A stretch of DNA of 64,000 bases, from the NCBI RefSeq assembly GCF_000210295.1, contig NC_026743.1:2480001-2544000 (forward strand). Reading direction: 5' to 3'. Positions 54,107-64,000 of the stretch are shown one piece after another (within the stretch, counting starts at the first letter, position 1; the number at the start of each line of letters is the position of its first letter). The DNA is from Trypanosoma brucei gambiense DAL972. Its lineage: Eukaryota; Euglenozoa; Kinetoplastea; Trypanosomatida; Trypanosomatidae. The notes under the pieces are model-generated. The model did no database searches and was not told the origin of the DNA. It was given only the letters and a program-made list of their open reading frames with translations. The translations under genes and the position numbers were made by a program.

Positions 54107-56112
54107 ACTACGTGTCTTCCGCGTCCTTTCCTCTGGGTGAAGGTAATAATAATGGCGATGTGGAAACGATGCGCGCCCTGCACGCCAGGGGACTGCGTCC
54201 GACAATACCTAAGCTAACTTTACCAGACGGTACCTAAAGGTATACAGGCAACAAAAAAAAAAAGGAGATTGAGATATAGCGGCACCCTTTATCACATGGA
54301 AATGTGTGTACGCGTGCACACTATTGCAGCACCTGCTTCCACATTCATGCCCTTTCCGGCATCATGCCACCCCTCCTCTCACAGATTCTGTGCCAGCCGT
54401 CCGACGTTCCAAATACGTATGCAAAAAACACAGCCAAAAATTACACCAGAGCAGTAACCGCTCCCATAAAAGAGCGAAGTCAAGTAACGACATACAACAA
54501 CGTGGATCAAAATAACCGATGAAAAGAAATCGACCCACTTAGTGTGCCCCTCTGCGCACATCTTCGGGAGTTGACCGTCCAGCATTTAGTCAGCGGTGAG
54601 CGAGTGTCAAAAAACTCGATGGAAAATTTGCTGGTCACAAAACAAGGTGGGTGCCAGGCATCAGCTGGGAAAGCATAGAGACCATCACCACTTCACAGTG
54701 TGCAGAGAGAAAAATACTTCCACGCACTTCGAATATTTCTCTTGAGACTAGCGATCAGTCCAGACAAAGCATCGGCAGGAAGCAAAAAACACTCAGCGAA
54801 ACAGCGACAGAAGTAACGTTCAACCATGGCAACCAAATGTAACATCTTAATAGGATTTGAATATCTTCCAAACACCAGGACCTAACACAAGCACCAAACC
54901 TGGGGTGACGCCAACGGAGCCTGCACAAAAAAGGTGTTTATACCACCACAATCGATCTAGTGAGGGTCGCGCAGATAACTTTGACGCTAGAAAATGATGC
55001 AAAGTACATTCTCCTTCTCCCCCGCGGCAAAGTCTACCGCGGACACAAAGCACCCTACCAGTAATGGATAACGAAGCCAGCGCCTAAACCCCTCAGTTCG
55101 TTTGCAATGACGATAAACGCAAGGTGATGGCGTTCTCTGCCGCCAACTAACCACAAACCGTTACGCTTAAGGGGGTGGGCGCACACATACACACATCTCA
55201 GCCAGTGAGGTAAACGGGAAATCACTACGTGACACAACGCCAATGAGAGAAAGGGGAATAAGCCTTGAGGTACAGCTCGCCACTCGCAGTGCACTCGAGG
55301 GCGCTGACTCAACACCACACAATCTTTGAAACCGCCTCCTCCTAGACTACAGGAAAGATACCGCGCATACCGGTGGTACCAGCGCATAAATGTCCCCATA
55401 TCACCAGCCACATAGTGACACGACTTTAAGGCTTGCTGAAAAATGCACCTAGCCAGCCTGACTGGGTGCTGTAATGAAAGTAACTAGGTAGCAATCTTTG
55501 CTGGAAATGAAATGGCATGCTCCTAGCAGACAGATGAAGAAAGCAAACAACATCATCCACAACATCGCAACCTTTCAACTTCCGCTCCGGCTCAGAAAAA
55601 TGGTACCCTACATGCTTCGACATCAAAGGGCGAAACGATATTCTGTGCGTGCAAACAATCGCTCGTAATCAAAATACAGGGGAAAAATCCACAGGGTCGG
55701 TCATCCGCAAATCCACAGAATGGCATTCAGCAAGTTTTTCAGCAAACGAGTTAGGTGTCCCTCTTGCGACCATTACTCCGAGCGACTCACCAACAATCTC
55801 GTGCAAACGAACTGTGGTCACTTACCTATTGGAGTGCTGAACAAACCCAGCAAGCAAACCCATTTCCCCAACCATAGAAATCTCATAGTGCCGCATCGGC
55901 GTTAAACACTGACGGAGTTGTCACTGGTTAGATGTGGAATGTCCCCCGACTGTATTGTGTTAGTAGCTAACTGCAATTCGATGGATAATGGATTGACTTG
56001 TGGAACGGCAGCAGCATACCCCGGAGACGGCCAAATGAAGCCCGCAACCCCACCACTGCAACAGATATGTGCGACCAAACATTTCCCCCATGCAGACTTG
56101 GTCAGCCATACA
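54107..56112. other. 2.0-kb stretch without a supported gene
   Basis: The longest gene-poor interval. A plus-strand A-run at 54253-54263 is the DHHC splice tract. A chain of short minus-strand frames (54379-54585, 54847-55053, 55055-55411 and 55426-55626) shows no domain or consistent coding pattern. Most likely the long 3'UTR of ADAT1, or a decayed gene. Confidence 0.45.
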
Positions 56113-57969
56113 TCATGCAACGCGTTGCTCCCGCTTTTCTACCCAAAGCAACGGAATTTTACGTCCTAGCCCCTCCTTCCACACCTCGTCAGGGACGGAC
56201 TCTCCGACACGCTGCGACCCCTGTAGCCAACAATGCACGGAGTCACCAGATGCGATGTTCCTCCCTATTTCCGCCATGTCACCAACCGACACAACCCGCT
56301 GAGGAATATAAAGCGAATAATTGCCAACTCGCCTAGTTTCGTGATCAGCTTCACCCTCCGTTGGAGGAAAGGCCTGTAACCTACGACAGCTTTGATGATA
56401 TCTCCCCGAAACCGTCCGGGCAATTTCCCGCTGCCTTAACGCCATCCACAACCTAGAGAGTGGAAACCGAGACGCTATCCCCTCCAGTAGCGCAGCGGTA
56501 TCAGGGTCAGGAGGTTTTGCTCCCGAATATACGTCCGATTGAAGCTGAAGCAATTGTTGCACTGTGCGATTCATACTTTGCTTCGTTACGCCACGTGGAA
56601 CACCAGCCTTGGTGTTCAACGCTGCGGTGCTCTCTTCGTTCCAGCGCAAAACGCACCGCACGACGACGCCCTCAAGTTCCCCCCTACGCCTTTTTGCACC
56701 CGCGGAACAGGGAACAACTTGATTTCCATCCTCCACTGTGGCCCACGCAGCACGGGACCAGCATGATTCATCCTTTCTTTTGGGCGCGCCACCGTTTCCC
56801 AGAGGGGTATCGTCCCCACTCATGCCCACCAGGATCAAACGGAGGGCGGACGATTCAAAATCACAAACATCCACCTGCGGAAATGGCGAACCACCTCGCA
56901 CAGGCTCATTTGTTCCCTCAGAGGGGGCACCTAGTTCCTCAGGGCGAAGACGAGGACAAAAACAATGCAAGCGGCTATTTAGGCCCTCTCTTGCTTTCTC
57001 TAGAGGGGAAAACGCACTAACCGCTACACAGTTGTCACTAACAACGCTAACCTTTCGCGGAAGCCACACCGCCGCCAGGCGGATGGGCTCCGGAAACAGT
57101 CGCATTCGTCTTCGGCCCTGGATGCCCAAGCAGTGCCAGCGAAGCAATTTGTCCGAACACGACATGCAGAGGTTTTGCCGACCCTTCCCCGGTTTGACAC
57201 GGGCTACGAACGGCATATCGTCCACCGGCCAGCACCGGTGAGCAGCTACCCGGTGGCCATAGCAAACGGTAAAGGAGCCGGGACCATCAAACACGCGAGC
57301 GTCCACAAACTCAGGTAGGGTCTTGCCATCGCGGCGAGATACATGCTCCTCTCCAACGAGCAAAGGGTTGCTATCCAATCCGCCGTCGAAAAGGGAACGG
57401 CCGCTAGGCGTACTCAGGAGCACATGAGCCCCGCCGAATGGGGTAGACATCGCACCGCAGGGATACTCTGTGCACACCAAGTGCACGCTCACGTCGGGCC
57501 GAAGACGGAAACACTCCCCCACTGCATCACAACTTGCGTCACCGCCGGAGAACTGAGGAAAACAATGGTGACGCTCAACGGCAAAATGAAGTCGGTCGTC
57601 ACCCCGTGAAAGATACGCTGCTGCATCCAGAAGGAATGCCACGAGGCCACGCCGGGCCATAACCTCCGCGTGCCCGTCTCTCAGCATCAAATCGGCCTCA
57701 ACAGTAAACTCCACTGGTTTGTAACCCACACAACGCGTCCCACTTCCCAATGAGACGCACACAAAACTAGGACCACTAATTTTATCACAGGGAGAGGCGC
57801 GGGGCAGTCCCAGCACAAACCCTGCTACCACCTCCCCCCTACCATCCAGGGCACTAATTGCACTACAGTCCCAACCAAAACCACGCGGTTGAGAACGGAG
57901 GGCTACAGCAAATGCCTCAAGAGGAGTGGCACAACCCGGGAAACAGTCGTGAGGCACATCCACATGCAT
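56113..57969 (-). CDS. ADAT1: tRNA-specific adenosine deaminase, ADAT1 type
   Basis: Adenosine deaminase that converts A37 of tRNA-Ala to inosine in its family. 618 residues from ATG 57969 (three codons upstream begin with TTG). The deaminase core is complete: DGHAEVMARRGLVAFLL (His zinc ligand and catalytic Glu, about 100), TEYPCGAMSTPFGG (first Cys ligand, about 170) and KPGKGRQNLCMSCSDKLLRW (second Cys ligand, about 268), followed by GIQGRRRMRLF as in the ADAR/ADAT1 deaminase domain. The N-terminal PLEAFAVALRSQPRGFGWDC and the block VCVSLGSGTRCVGYK also fit ADAT1. There is no double-stranded RNA-binding domain. The C-terminal half is trypanosome-specific. It differs from the CDA-like ADAT2/ADAT3 pair that edits A34. 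Confidence 0.88.
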   Translation of the reverse strand: MHVDVPHDCFPGCATPLEAFAVALRSQPRGFGWDCSAISALDGRGEVVAGFVLGLPRASPCDKISGPSFVCVSLGSGTRCVGYKPVEFTVEADLMLRDGHAEVMARRGLVAFLLDAAAYLSRGDDRLHFAVERHHCFPQFSGGDASCDAVGECFRLRPDVSVHLVCTEYPCGAMSTPFGGAHVLLSTPSGRSLFDGGLDSNPLLVGEEHVSRRDGKTLPEFVDARVFDGPGSFTVCYGHRVAAHRCWPVDDMPFVARVKPGKGRQNLCMSCSDKLLRWHCLGIQGRRRMRLFPEPIRLAAVWLPRKVSVVSDNCVAVSAFSPLEKAREGLNSRLHCFCPRLRPEELGAPSEGTNEPVRGGSPFPQVDVCDFESSALRLILVGMSGDDTPLGNGGAPKRKDESCWSRAAWATVEDGNQVVPCSAGAKRRRGELEGVVVRCVLRWNEESTAALNTKAGVPRGVTKQSMNRTVQQLLQLQSDVYSGAKPPDPDTAALLEGIASRFPLSRLWMALRQREIARTVSGRYHQSCRRLQAFPPTEGEADHETRRVGNYSLYIPQRVVSVGDMAEIGRNIASGDSVHCWLQGSQRVGESVPDEVWKEGLGRKIPLLWVEKREQRVA

Positions 57970-58233
57970 CCACTCCAAAAATAAGGCGGGGATGGACGCG
58001 ACGCCACCCAGAGAAAACTACTCCTAAATCCCAACAAAATAAGTGAAAAGGCAAGAGAGAGAGAGAGAGAGTATTACGTCAACACACGCACACACGCAAG
58101 CTGGAGTATAATATGCACATTACATGTGTCACATCAAAGTAAGACCACTGGCACCCGTTTGAAGAGTTGTAACCCCAGTTGTCCCTGCTAACGGGGCACA
58201 GCTGGCAGCATCGCTTAGAAGTGGATCACACGC
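57970..58233. other. Short intergenic region with a (GA)n run
   Basis: GA dinucleotide repeat at 58054-58071 (TC on the coding strand), which would serve as the polypyrimidine tract for the ADAT1 gene about 90 nt upstream of its ATG. No gene is seen. Confidence 0.55.
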
Positions 58234-59235
58234 TCACTGCCCCGATTGAGGGAATAAGCGGTCAAGTAGTGTTTCCGCGAGGTATGTGGTATGTTGCTGA
58301 CTCAATCGTGCATCAAGCGGCTGGCCTGACTCGAATGCACGAAGCAGAGCCGCATCTCGCGTGGATAACATGGATGACTGCATGGTGCCCCACAGGCGGG
58401 CGTTATTTTGTGGGTTACTCTGGAGGTACTCCGACGCCTTCAACGGATCAACAGTCCACAATGCGCTGACAAAGCCCAGCAAGGGCACGATTCGAGACTC
58501 AATTAGTACTTTCTCCTCGGGTTCAAACGCAGTCCGAAGACCATGCGTGCTACCGAGCCCCACCACGAGTGCTGAAGGTATGGAAGACTCACACTCCAGA
58601 CAATGTAACACAGTCCCTACAAGTTGATGCCGAGACGGGTAAGATATGCAGAGAGGATCCAGCAGTGCGTCGCTGAAAGAAATGAGGCGCGTGGCGCCAA
58701 ATGGAAAACAAGGACTTCCAAAGATGAAGAGAATATCGCTTCCTCTTAAGCCACGATGAGCCAAGAGAACACGTTCTAGTGACTCACCCACCATGACGAC
58801 CGGAACACGCGGCTCGAGCAGCGCGCATCGCCGTGGGTTGTTGTGCTCACCTAGAAGCAGACGGTCACACCACACACCCATGTAATCCGACACCCTCTCA
58901 GAATCCCAAGTCTGCGCGTTTCGACACGGCCTGCGGAACCGAGAGCCACTGTGACTGCAGGTATGCCTTGCAAATGGTCCGTATTGGCGGAAAGCGTACC
59001 GCTCGCGAGTCCTTCCCTTCGCATCTCTTGCTTGAATGCGGTTTTCATCTGGGTTCTGCACGTCACTCGGGGAAGGGGCACATGTTTCTAGTATTTTCCT
59101 TGCAACAAGTCTGCCTAGAGCCCCCCGCGCCTCGCTGCCTTGCTCATCGTTCAGGGTTCCAATGCAGACAAGAAGACGCTCCACAGCGGGATTGGCAATC
59201 GACAGCCTGACCCGCAGGGCCACCGAACTTGGCAT
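58234..59235 (-). CDS. Hypothetical protein, 333 residues
   Basis: ATG 59235 (two codons above begin with GTG). I do not recognise it. It has hydrophobic strands alternating with helices in an alpha/beta manner: VERLLVCIGTLND, VPVVMVGESLERVLLAH, SDILFIFGSPCFPF, PSALVVGLGSTHGL and IVPLLGFVSALWTV. No Walker motif, metal site or membrane helix is evident. A Rossmann-like or RecA-like fold without its P-loop is possible but unproven. The splice tract for it lies near 59285-59307. Confidence 0.75.
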   Translation of the reverse strand: MPSSVALRVRLSIANPAVERLLVCIGTLNDEQGSEARGALGRLVARKILETCAPSPSDVQNPDENRIQARDAKGRTRERYAFRQYGPFARHTCSHSGSRFRRPCRNAQTWDSERVSDYMGVWCDRLLLGEHNNPRRCALLEPRVPVVMVGESLERVLLAHRGLRGSDILFIFGSPCFPFGATRLISFSDALLDPLCISYPSRHQLVGTVLHCLECESSIPSALVVGLGSTHGLRTAFEPEEKVLIESRIVPLLGFVSALWTVDPLKASEYLQSNPQNNARLWGTMQSSMLSTRDAALLRAFESGQPLDARLSQQHTTYLAETLLDRLFPQSGQ

Positions 59236-59673
59236 CGACACCTTTTCCAGTTTACACTAGTGGATCAGTTTCTGCTTCAAACTAAGGAAGGGAAATAAAA
59301 AAGGGGCCGAGTACTCCCCCAAAGACAATACGGTGCGCAGGGGCGTAGACACGCATCCACGGAACCGGTAAAACACTACGTTACGAACGTCAGACACGTT
59401 TTCTTTCATTCCTCATAAGTCGTAGACAGTGATCTCTTCTGATGTTGTACTACCGTAAACACGACAGAACCTTTGTTGTTGTCGTTGACTCTGGCACGCA
59501 CTCGCAGGCGAAAGAGTTCAGCCTGTGGAAAGGAACAAAACTTACGACCTGGCTACCTCAACCCAGCGTCTCGCCTACTTATCATTTACTTCATTATTTA
59601 CCCGCTTGACGCCAGTTTCCAGCGCTTGGCGGAACGGGGTGGGTATGCTACTAATATTCCCGTAAATAGGGCT
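59236..59673. other. Intergenic region, RGG2 / hypothetical protein
   Basis: Purine block 59283-59307 on the plus strand is the splice tract for the 333-residue gene; the rest is presumed RGG2 3'UTR. No gene is seen. Confidence 0.5.
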
Positions 59674-60696
59674 TTACACCTTCTGACCGGCATCACCTGC
59701 CACTTCAGAGGGAGGCGCGGGCGCGCTACAATCTCCTTCCGCTATCGCCTGCTCCCGACGCTTCTTCTCCATTTCTTCCTTACGAGCACGAAGCTGTGCA
59801 TCCCGGACCTCACGTATTTTTCTCCGCGTGTTCACTAATACGGTGTCCTCCCTATCCTCCCGCAGAAAAAGAGTGGCGCCCTCCAACTCGGACGCCTGCA
59901 GTTCCGTTATGGCACGGGCAGCGTCTTCCGGGGTGACAAATTCCACCACAGCTCTTCCCCCTGAGAAAACTTTGCAAAAGGTGACCTCCCCCGCTTGACG
60001 CAAATGATCCTTGAGTGTGTGCCAAGTAGTTTCGTCGGAAAGTCCAGACACCTGCACACGCTGGCCCACCAACTTCTTAATGCCATCAATCTCCACCTCC
60101 ACCGCGGTAAGGGTTAACGGATCCACACGCCGCACAGGGGGGTTGAAGCTAGGGGGGGCAGCAGTCCATGCCTCCTCGTCGACCACGTTTGGTTGACCCC
60201 AGACGCCATCATCCGCACCACCACGACCGCGTCGGAAACCACCACGCCCACGGTTTGCCCGAGCACCGGTAGCTGCACCGCGCCACCCGGCATCGCCGTC
60301 GTTCCACGGGTTACTGAAACCATGAGCACTTCCACCCCGACCAGAGCCCCAGCCGCCGTTGCTGCCCCCACCAGAGCCACGGCCACCTCCGCCAGAGCCC
60401 CAGCCACCGCCGCCTCCTCCACCAGAGCCCCAGCCGCCGTTGCCACCTCCGCCAGAGCCCCACCCACCGCCGGCACCTCCACCAGAGCCCCACCCACCGC
60501 CGGCACCTCCACCAGAGCCCCACCCACCGCCGCCTCCTCCACCAGAGCCCCAGCCGCCTCTTCCACCGCTGCCACCGCCACCGCTACCATTGCCTGGGCC
60601 ATCGTCGGATCCCCATCCCCCACCAGAAGAGCCACCCCCCCACCCTTGGAGAAAGGCCACCGTGACATTCAGCACCCTAACAGGTGTGCGCTTCAT
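59674..60696 (-). CDS. RGG2: TbRGG2, RNA-editing substrate-binding protein
   Basis: Mitochondrial RNA-binding protein of the RNA-editing substrate-binding complex (also RESC13), needed for 3'-to-5' progress of U-insertion/deletion editing of pan-edited transcripts. 340 residues from ATG 60696. After a short presequence (MKRTPVRVLNVTVAFLQ) comes a Gly-rich domain of GWG repeats (GGGWGSGGG units, about 18-125), then an Arg/Gly part (RANRGRGGFRRGRGG), a linker, and a C-terminal RRM (about 209-285) with RNP2-like VQVSGLS and RNP1-like GRAVVEFVTP. A basic helix and Ala/Pro-rich tail end the protein. The domain order matches TbRGG2. The repeats are encoded by a GC-rich minisatellite, so length may vary between strains. 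Confidence 0.93.
   Translation of the reverse strand: MKRTPVRVLNVTVAFLQGWGGGSSGGGWGSDDGPGNGSGGGGSGGRGGWGSGGGGGGGWGSGGGAGGGWGSGGGAGGGWGSGGGGNGGWGSGGGGGGGWGSGGGGRGSGGGSNGGWGSGRGGSAHGFSNPWNDGDAGWRGAATGARANRGRGGFRRGRGGADDGVWGQPNVVDEEAWTAAPPSFNPPVRRVDPLTLTAVEVEIDGIKKLVGQRVQVSGLSDETTWHTLKDHLRQAGEVTFCKVFSGGRAVVEFVTPEDAARAITELQASELEGATLFLREDREDTVLVNTRRKIREVRDAQLRARKEEMEKKRREQAIAEGDCSAPAPPSEVAGDAGQKV
60350..60650 (-). repeat. GWG-coding minisatellite in RGG2
   Basis: Tandem imperfect 30- and 36-bp units (plus-strand core CCACCAGAGCCCCA followed by GCCGCC/CCCACCG variants), at least eight copies. All unit lengths are multiples of three, so unit gains or losses keep the RGG2 frame. Confidence 0.85.
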
Positions 60697-62272
60697 ATCA
60701 CTGAGTAAAAACTCAAAATAAAAAAGATGCGCGCCGCGCTTTTACAATATCCTTACTTCTAAACCCACTTCAGCAAGGATTGTATTTTTTTTAAAAAAGA
60801 GACCACATACACGAGAGAACGCATATGTATTATAATGGCGTCAACAAAGCACAAACACTCCATTTTTTCGCAGGTCTTACACTTGCACAACGTAATTCAT
60901 GATGTCGAAACCACACAGACCTCCCCTGGGGAAAGCAAGACAGCAAGCAAACGAACAACAGTCGCCGCACCAACCGGTGCAGTGAGATGTACCGAAAGTA
61001 CATAACACTCGCCTAAGTTCTTTCCTTAACCTCACACAAACGGAAAGCAAGCAAAGTCAAAAAAAATAAAAGCAGAAACCGCTACCACCACTTCGAGGGG
61101 ATTTCACTGAAACAACGCTACAGCTGAAGTTGGAGAAAGAAATTCCCCCACCTCTAGATTCCAAGCGGCTGCTGCGACGCTAACAAAAACGTGTGAGGAC
61201 GGGGAAGAGACAACACCCGACAACTCCATGTTCCTGGTGGGTTACACATAACAAAGCGGTGGTTGAAATGAGGGTGACAGTGCCTATTAGTCTAAAGAAC
61301 CACAGCTGCAGCTCAGAAACAGCTGCGAGGCCTCAGCCAAGTGGAGCACATCCTGCCTGTAACCCAGGCTCCTACCTGACTCAGGTCACAGCGAAAACAG
61401 GCACCGAAAAGGCGACAACCGCGGGGCCACCCACACCCAAACTCACATAGGCGGAGCAATCGCGAGCAATAAGTTAATACACGCCGCATGCAGCACAAAC
61501 CCAGCAGCTAGCCGTATTCGGCTCACTGAACGCGAATAAAAAATGGAAGTGTCCAGATGTGCCCACAAAACATCACTTGTTGAAGCAGGGAGTTCATTTG
61601 ATAGAAAATCCATGGATGCAGTTCTCAGCTGAAAGAACATGTTGGCAGCCACCCGAGGTAGCGTCTCACACACAATACACCTCCACTCACCGTGCAGTAC
61701 CCTTCCACAGAAATAAATGGGGATATGACAAAATTTGAGGGAACAACATGATACACCACCGCCCACTTCATATACCGTCTTTTTCTTGTTCAAGAACGCA
61801 TATGCACAGACATATGGCGGTAGAACCGCGGGGCACACGGGGAAACTAACCATATGGTATATGCAAACAAGCGCACAAAGGTAACTTGAAAACTACATCT
61901 CAAAAAACATGCCCAGCAAAGGACCAACCAGCGCTAAGGGGCAATCGCACAATCATCGCATATGTGGACAATAATTAGGGTAAAGCGCCTGAACAAGTGT
62001 AAGACCAGCACGTACACCCTCCGCGTGGCACTCACTGCAGCTGAAAAGACTGAAGTGTAGGAAGACAGGGAAGAAACACCTTTCTTACAACAGCCCTCAC
62101 CACCTGCAGGGATAGAAGCTACACCGTATCTCCTCTACGTGTGGCAGAAACAGATTAAGTTGCTAGTAGCCATAACAAGTAAAAAGACGTAACAGCAGCC
62201 ACAAAACGTTATGAGTGCCCGGACATCTGCAAACTTCACAGGCAATATGTTTCAACAGAACAGCATGTATGA
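60697..62272. other. 1.6-kb stretch without a supported gene
   Basis: RGG2 splice signals near 60713-60800 and then the presumed 3'UTR of the RING protein. An ATG frame of 136 codons (61443-61853) exists but has no recognisable domain and no clear splice tract, so I do not call it. Confidence 0.45.
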
Positions 62273-63982
62273 TTACAAATGTATGATATTGTGGGGTAAA
62301 AGTACGTCGGTTACCGTTCGTCTGCACTTGGGGCACTTCCGTTTAATTTTCTTCATCGCCAATTTTCCAATGTCCACGACACCCTTGGGCTCACCCGCAA
62401 CGCGCTCTTTAGAGTTCTTCCCAAACGGGCACAGCAGGCACCCACAACAACTGGACTCTTGTGCCTCCGCTGCCCCTGCCTCCCTGTTGTCAGCATCCAC
62501 ATGTGCGCCGCTAGGATTTCCTGCATGCTCACCATCAGCGGAGGAGACACTTTGCAGAGCCTCCTCGGCACGAACCTGAGAATCGGATGCGGCCGCAGAG
62601 CAAGTTTGTTTAGGCAGACGTCTGGGGCTTATTGTTCGTTTCTTTTTAATATTTAGGCACGCGTAACAGTAAAAGTGACCACATGGCAGAAGAACAATAA
62701 TCCCCTCGTCCTCCGCATGGTAATCAGAATCATCGCATATACCTCTCTCACCGGGTGGCCTGGAACCCTGAACCGCGTCAACAAATGAGAGAAGTGACCG
62801 CGGGCGTAATGCCAGCTCACACCCTGCGCAATAAAACTCACCGCTCAGACAGGGGCCATCTCCACCCTCCTCTTGTATTTGCTTGCTTGGATCGGATCTG
62901 CGAGTCGTGCAAAAACAACAAATACATCGAAGCAAGGGGCAACATCCTGAAGAGCCACCCTCTGCAGAAAGACCGTCGGCAATGAACCCATGGCGTCGCA
63001 CCGCGTAATGCGCAGCCACCTCTACCTGTCGCATTCCGTTCGCTACAATCGTGTTGTCACGATAAGTTGCACAAGCACGGGAAACCCAAACGCAAGAAAT
63101 GATCCCTATCATAAAAACAAACGACGAAAATAGGGCAAGCATCTGCTGAAGTGATCCAACAAATGTCGGACCCACGCCCTCTCCGTTGCTCAGACAGGCC
63201 GAACAAAATCCTGGAGATACAATACCTTGAAGATTTTGGCAGCTATCTCCCTCACTGGAAGGTATGCAAGACTGTGAGCCACAACACCACATACAATCCT
63301 CCAGGCCGCTCGCCGCGTCACCAGAAGCCAAACACAAACCGCATGTATCTGCATAGTGGCACCGCGAGGGGCACGTCTCTCCTACAGCGATAGGACGACC
63401 GCCTTTAGAGCACCCGCTCGTATTTCTCACGCACCGGTGCTCTTCACAGCACCATCCACAGCCATCATTTTGGCTGAGGCATTCATCAACTGTCAGACGA
63501 TGCGAACAGGTGTCAGAGGCACAGGCAAGATCACTGCCGTCGACTTTACAGTACGAGCCCGCCTCACAGCATGTAACATTTCGTTCATCAGCACAGCACT
63601 CCTCACTTTGGCCACAAGACCCCACAACCCTCCCAGGGAAACCGCAGCACTTACTTCCCCCAGATACACAATAGTAGTAAGCTGGGCCTCCGCAGCATAT
63701 GGGCGCAAACGAAGGGCAATACCCGTCCCCACATCCAACGAGCCCACCCACTGAGAGGCTCTCGTTGCTGCTTAGTCTATTCACCACCTGACCAACACCA
63801 GCTGAACCGTTCAACGCCACGAGCCCCCTTACGACAGGCCAAACAACATTACTCCCCTCCGTCCTAGATGGTGTCGGCATCTCAAGCCACACATCATCCT
63901 TCAAAATACTCCGCTTGTGATCCCCTGAAGCTACCCGCACCAGCAGAAACGGTACCGAAAACAATGTTAGCCACAAGGACAT
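62273..63982 (-). CDS. Single-pass membrane protein with Cys-rich ectodomain and split RING
   Basis: Probable membrane-bound E3 ubiquitin ligase. 569 residues from ATG 63982. A signal peptide (MSLWLTLFSVPFLLVRVASG) leads into a Cys-rich lumenal or extracellular part (about 80-265) with PSI- or granulin-like spacing (YCPSFAPICCG, KCCGFPG, EECCADE, CGWCCEEHRC and CMWCCGSQSC). One membrane helix follows (MLALFSSFVFMIGIISCVWV, about 290-310). The cytoplasmic side has YCAGCELALRPR, then LLPCGHFYCYACLN, about 95 residues of low-complexity insert, and KCPKCRRTVTDVLLPHN at the end. Read together these supply the eight metal ligands of a C3HC4 RING with the last pair displaced. Site of action unknown, probably surface or endomembrane. 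Confidence 0.8.
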   Translation of the reverse strand: MSLWLTLFSVPFLLVRVASGDHKRSILKDDVWLEMPTPSRTEGSNVVWPVVRGLVALNGSAGVGQVVNRLSSNESLSVGGLVGCGDGYCPSFAPICCGGPAYYYCVSGGSKCCGFPGRVVGSCGQSEECCADERNVTCCEAGSYCKVDGSDLACASDTCSHRLTVDECLSQNDGCGWCCEEHRCVRNTSGCSKGGRPIAVGETCPSRCHYADTCGLCLASGDAASGLEDCMWCCGSQSCIPSSEGDSCQNLQGIVSPGFCSACLSNGEGVGPTFVGSLQQMLALFSSFVFMIGIISCVWVSRACATYRDNTIVANGMRQVEVAAHYAVRRHGFIADGLSAEGGSSGCCPLLRCICCFCTTRRSDPSKQIQEEGGDGPCLSGEFYCAGCELALRPRSLLSFVDAVQGSRPPGERGICDDSDYHAEDEGIIVLLPCGHFYCYACLNIKKKRTISPRRLPKQTCSAAASDSQVRAEEALQSVSSADGEHAGNPSGAHVDADNREAGAAEAQESSCCGCLLCPFGKNSKERVAGEPKGVVDIGKLAMKKIKRKCPKCRRTVTDVLLPHNIIHL

Positions 63983-64000
63983 GCCTGGCTATGGAAATGC

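Noticed and set aside
55055..55411. 118-codon minus-strand frame
   Set aside because: The listed start is GTG; the internal ATG leaves 114 residues with no recognisable pattern.
60193..60708. Long antisense frames opposite RGG2 (Pro/Glu- and Thr/Ala-rich)
   Set aside because: Products of the GC-rich GWG minisatellite read on the other strand or in other frames; the RRM and targeting signal are only in the chosen frame.
61443..61853. 136-codon ATG frame upstream of RGG2
   Set aside because: No family, no clear splice tract and UTR-like composition; kept only as a possibility in the intergenic entry.

Overview
This is a nuclear chromosome segment from a kinetoplastid of the Trypanosoma brucei group (Trypanozoon). 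The evidence is a tandem array of the divergent 112-residue trypanosome histone H2B, a gene matching the glycine-rich RNA-editing factor TbRGG2, a HAP2 gamete fusogen, no visible introns, and coding-strand pyrimidine tracts followed by AG (trans-splice acceptors) ahead of nearly every gene. All supported genes lie on the minus strand, so the window sits inside one directional polycistronic unit transcribed from high to low coordinates; I see no strand switch, promoter or mobile element. Starts were re-chosen at ATG codons, because several of the longest open frames only begin at GTG or TTG.

Layout, left to right (opposite to transcription). At 1-5390 are a 3'-truncated MCM8-type helicase, a mitochondrial monothiol glutaredoxin, a beta-propeller-like protein and a mitochondrial phosphate-carrier-like protein. 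At 5487-14723 is the H2B array: ten gene copies in units of about 905 bp, interrupted by a 100-N assembly gap (8074-8173). The copies on either side of the gap are atypical; one has a replaced N-terminus and foreign upstream sequence. At 14734-23486 are ARPC5, a poorly coding stretch with one ATG-less frame, a 3-hydroxyacyl-CoA dehydratase, an SPF30-like Tudor splicing factor, an acidic ankyrin protein, a small membrane protein, the Fe-S assembly factor NAR1 and a dual-specificity phosphatase. At 24711-34476 are a 993-residue protein with about ten RanBP2-like zinc fingers, a CEP19-like ciliary protein, PRP31, an Iwr1-like RNA polymerase II import factor and a tetraspanin-like protein. At 34948-47195 are two large unrecognised proteins and a cytosolic carboxypeptidase (tubulin-tail processing) with a poly-aspartate tail. 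At 48945-63982 are HAP2, a mitochondrial-type unknown, a DHHC palmitoyltransferase, an ADAT1-type tRNA deaminase, an unknown protein, RGG2 and a membrane RING protein whose RING is split by a long insert.

Neighbouring genes are not functionally grouped, as is normal for trypanosome polycistrons, and expression is expected to be set after transcription through UTRs. Recurring themes are RNA processing (PRP31, SPF30, ADAT1, RGG2), chromatin, cilium/flagellum and tubulin biology (CEP19-like, CCP), Fe-S and mitochondrial functions (glutaredoxin, NAR1, carrier), and sexual-stage or recombination genes (HAP2, MCM8).

The most noteworthy items are the CEP19-like protein, the ten-finger protein, the split-RING membrane protein, and the chimeric H2B unit beside the assembly gap.
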